DNA of 64,000 bases from CBDDYU01 sp965235655 (GTDB lineage Bacteria; Pseudomonadota; Alphaproteobacteria; Pelagibacterales; Pelagibacteraceae): contig CBDDYU010000003.1 in the NCBI GenBank assembly GCA_965235655.1, positions 87,230 to 151,229 on the forward strand. The letters are read 5' to 3'. Positions 62,107 through 64,000 of the stretch are shown here, piece after piece. A model generated the notes under the pieces. That model did not search any database and was not told the origin of the DNA. It saw only the letters and a list, made by a program, of their open reading frames with translations. Made by a program: the position numbers and the translations under genes. Every line of letters begins with the position of its first letter. The stretch's first letter is position 1.

Positions 62107-63231
62107 ATGTATAAATCTGTAATAGCTGAATATTCTAGGTCACCTTTTACTATGGCTCGAAAAGGCGAATTAATTGACATTAAACCTGTCAATTTATTAG
62201 CTGAAGTAATCAAAGATTTAATTAAAAAATCAAAAATTGAAACCAAAGATATTGAAGATGTGATTGTTGGATGTGCTTTTCAAGTTGGTGAACAATGTTT
62301 CAATATAGGAAAATTATCAACTTTTTTATCTGGACTAGACATTAAAACTTCAGGCATGACTGTAGATAGATGGTGTGGTTCATCAATGGAAGCTATCCAT
62401 ATTGCAGCAGGTAAAATTGCTATGGGTTCAGGAAAAGTTTTTATTTGTGGTGGTGTAGAAAGCATGACAAGAGTTACAACTGGATTTGATCCTATTCCTT
62501 ATCCTTACAATGATAAACAAAATCCTAATGTCTATTTTTCTATGGGTTTAACTGCAGAAAATGTTGCAAAAAAATATTCAATTACAAGAAAAGAACAGCA
62601 GGAATTTGCAATATCAAGTCATAAGAAAGCATTTAATGCTCAAACCGAAGGTAGATTTAATCAGGAAATTGTAAAAATAAATAATTGTGACAAGGATGGA
62701 AATATAAGACCAAATAGCAGTCATGAAGTTTTAGATGGACTTAAACTTGCTTTTGATCCTAATGGGACTGTTACAGCTGCCACATCGTCTCCATTAACAG
62801 ACGGTGCTGCAGCCACATTAATTTGTGAAGAGCAATATGCAAAAGAAAAAAATTTAAATATTTTAGCAAGAGTAGTTACAACTGCTGTTGAAGGATGTGA
62901 GGCAGATCTAATGGGCTTAGGTCCAATAGGAGCAACTAAAAAAGCATTAACAAGAGCAAACCTGTCTATAAAAGATATAGATATATTTGAAATAAATGAG
63001 GCATTTTCCTCGCAATCACTGGCTTGTATAAAAGATTTAGGAATTGATCAAAGTAAAGTTAATATTGATGGCGGAGCTTTAGCTTTAGGCCATCCATTAG
63101 GAGCAACTGGTGCAAGAATTACTGGAAAAGCTGCTCAATTATTAAAACGTGAAAATAAAAAGTTTGCAATCGCCACACAATGTATTGGACTAGGAATGGG
63201 TATTGCGACTATTCTAGAGTCACTAGAATAA
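62107..63231 (+). CDS. Acetyl-CoA acetyltransferase (thiolase)
   Basis: A 374-residue thiolase with the acylated cysteine Cys90 in VDRWCGSSMEAIHIAAG, the GGVESMTR segment, INEAFSSQSLACIKDLG, GGALALGHPLGATGAR with catalytic His, and a C-terminal Cys in ATQCIGLGMG. It can cleave 3-oxoacyl-CoA or condense acetyl-CoA. Within the operon it follows the DmdA-like gene after 27 bases and precedes an aminotransferase. Slightly shorter than the usual 390-400 residues. Confidence 0.92.
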   Translation: MYKSVIAEYSRSPFTMARKGELIDIKPVNLLAEVIKDLIKKSKIETKDIEDVIVGCAFQVGEQCFNIGKLSTFLSGLDIKTSGMTVDRWCGSSMEAIHIAAGKIAMGSGKVFICGGVESMTRVTTGFDPIPYPYNDKQNPNVYFSMGLTAENVAKKYSITRKEQQEFAISSHKKAFNAQTEGRFNQEIVKINNCDKDGNIRPNSSHEVLDGLKLAFDPNGTVTAATSSPLTDGAAATLICEEQYAKEKNLNILARVVTTAVEGCEADLMGLGPIGATKKALTRANLSIKDIDIFEINEAFSSQSLACIKDLGIDQSKVNIDGGALALGHPLGATGARITGKAAQLLKRENKKFAIATQCIGLGMGIATILESLE

Positions 63232-63237
63232 ATTTTT

Positions 63238-64000
63238 ATGGAACAAATACCTTTTGATAAAAGATCTGGCAAAATATGGTTCAATAACCAACTTGTTGAA
63301 TGGCAAGATGCAAAAGTACATATAATCAGTCATGGAATGCACTATGCTAGTTTGGTTTTTGAAGGTTTAAGAATTTATAATAAAAAAATTTTTAAGCTTG
63401 AAGAACATATTGAAAGACTTTTCAAATCTGCAGAAATACTAGACATGAAAATTCCTTATTCTAAAAATAAGATTTTATCTGCTACTAAGCAGCTAGTCTC
63501 AAAACAAAAAATACTAAATGGATACATAAGGCCTTTTGTTTGGAGAGGTAGTGAAATGATGGGAGTGTCTGCACAAAAAACAAAAATTAATGTAGCCATA
63601 GCTATTTGGGATTGGCCAGCATACTTTGATCCTGATTTAAAAAGAAACGGAATAAAACTTAATATTTCAAAATGGCAAAGACCACCTCAATTTTCAGCAC
63701 CATGGGAAAGTAAAGCAGCAGGTCTTTATATGATTTGTACTTTATCCAAACATCAGGCAGAGAAAGAGGGTTATACGGACTCTTTAATGTTAGATCATCA
63801 AGGAAATGTTGCTGAGGCAACAAGTGCAAATATATTTTTTAAAGATAAAAAAAATGAATTACACACACCTATTCCAGACTCATTTTTAAATGGGATAACT
63901 AGAAAAACAGTTTTAGAAATAGCAAAATCAAAAAAAATCAAAGTTCATGAAAGGAAAATTTCCCCCAATGAATTAAAAAATTTTCATGGTTGTTTCATAA
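63238..64000 (+). CDS. ilvE: Branched-chain amino-acid aminotransferase-like, cut by right edge
   Basis: A class IV PLP aminotransferase; 254 codons are visible and no stop precedes the edge. It has the FNNQLVEWQDAKVHIISHGMHYASLVFEGLR start, IRPFVWRG, and the PLP lysine Lys159 in WESKAAGLYM, matching E. coli IlvE in position. The SLMLDHQGNVAEATSANIFF motif follows. About 40-50 residues are missing. It begins 6 bases after the thiolase stop. D-amino-acid aminotransferase is a less likely alternative. Confidence 0.9.
   Translation, partial: MEQIPFDKRSGKIWFNNQLVEWQDAKVHIISHGMHYASLVFEGLRIYNKKIFKLEEHIERLFKSAEILDMKIPYSKNKILSATKQLVSKQKILNGYIRPFVWRGSEMMGVSAQKTKINVAIAIWDWPAYFDPDLKRNGIKLNISKWQRPPQFSAPWESKAAGLYMICTLSKHQAEKEGYTDSLMLDHQGNVAEATSANIFFKDKKNELHTPIPDSFLNGITRKTVLEIAKSKKIKVHERKISPNELKNFHGCFI

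Noticed and set aside
1..64000. tRNA, rRNA, CRISPR, IS or prophage elements
   Set aside because: No gap is large enough or shows the expected cloverleaf, repeat-spacer or transposase signals.

Overview
The window is AT-rich and densely packed: genes abut or overlap, and almost no gap exceeds 150 bases. Its gene content (heterotetrameric sarcosine oxidase, formate-THF ligase, trimethylamine monooxygenase, TMAO demethylase, a fused-permease glycine betaine transporter, several GcvT-fold demethylases, a DmdA-like protein) fits a streamlined marine alphaproteobacterium of the SAR11 / Pelagibacterales type. This assignment is inference from gene content and style; there is no rRNA or other taxonomic marker here. 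I saw no tRNA, rRNA, CRISPR array, insertion sequence or phage gene.

Layout. (1) 1-3448, minus: soxB-soxD-soxA (soxA runs off the left edge). (2) 3574-6695, plus: fhs and tmm. (3) 6742-14550, minus: proX, then a hairpin, a MORN-repeat protein, a membrane-anchored unknown, proV, a double-domain proW, glpK, gpsA and an unlisted 54-residue membrane microprotein. (4) 14671-31346, plus: tdm, a winged-helix-like small protein, a DAO-family oxidoreductase, then two parallel four-gene sets of glutamine-synthetase-like enzyme plus three glutamate-synthase-like subunits. The second set is recognisable as mgsABC-gmaS (methylamine to N-methylglutamate). The first is a longer, divergent version. Between them lie an Amt transporter and four small proteins. 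A DpaL-like ammonia-lyase and a photolyase follow. (5) 32769-40204, minus: housekeeping genes yjbQ, zapE, a cupin, bamB (apparently frameshifted), a YfgM-like protein, acnA, a LysE-type exporter and csaA. (6) 40232-49391, both strands: argE-like, ALDH, agmatinase family, a secreted HExxH protein, cyclophilin, an HAD/enoyl-CoA hydratase fusion, an EamA transporter and an Ldh2-family dehydrogenase. (7) 49375-54866, minus: a peptide/opine-type ABC importer with a fused double ATPase, in one operon with the Ldh2 enzyme. (8) 55031-64000: an orphan GcvT-fold demethylase, a solute-binding protein lacking a signal peptide, then a tight plus-strand operon: S51 peptidase, FMN 2-hydroxy-acid dehydrogenase, ThDP enzyme, transthyretin-like protein, DmdA-like demethylase, thiolase and an IlvE-like aminotransferase cut by the right edge.

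How it fits together. The left half reads as a methylated-osmolyte hub. ProXVW imports betaine-type solutes. Tmm oxidises trimethylamine to TMAO, and Tdm cleaves TMAO to dimethylamine and formaldehyde. GmaS and MgsABC pass methylamine nitrogen to glutamate, Amt handles ammonium or methylammonium, and sarcosine oxidase plus Fhs feed methyl carbon into tetrahydrofolate chemistry. The dimethylamine step and an unambiguous N-methylglutamate dehydrogenase are not seen here. The most interesting parts are the unassigned duplicate GS/GOGAT-like set with its small proteins, and the right-hand operon around the DmdA-like enzyme, whose substrate I cannot name.
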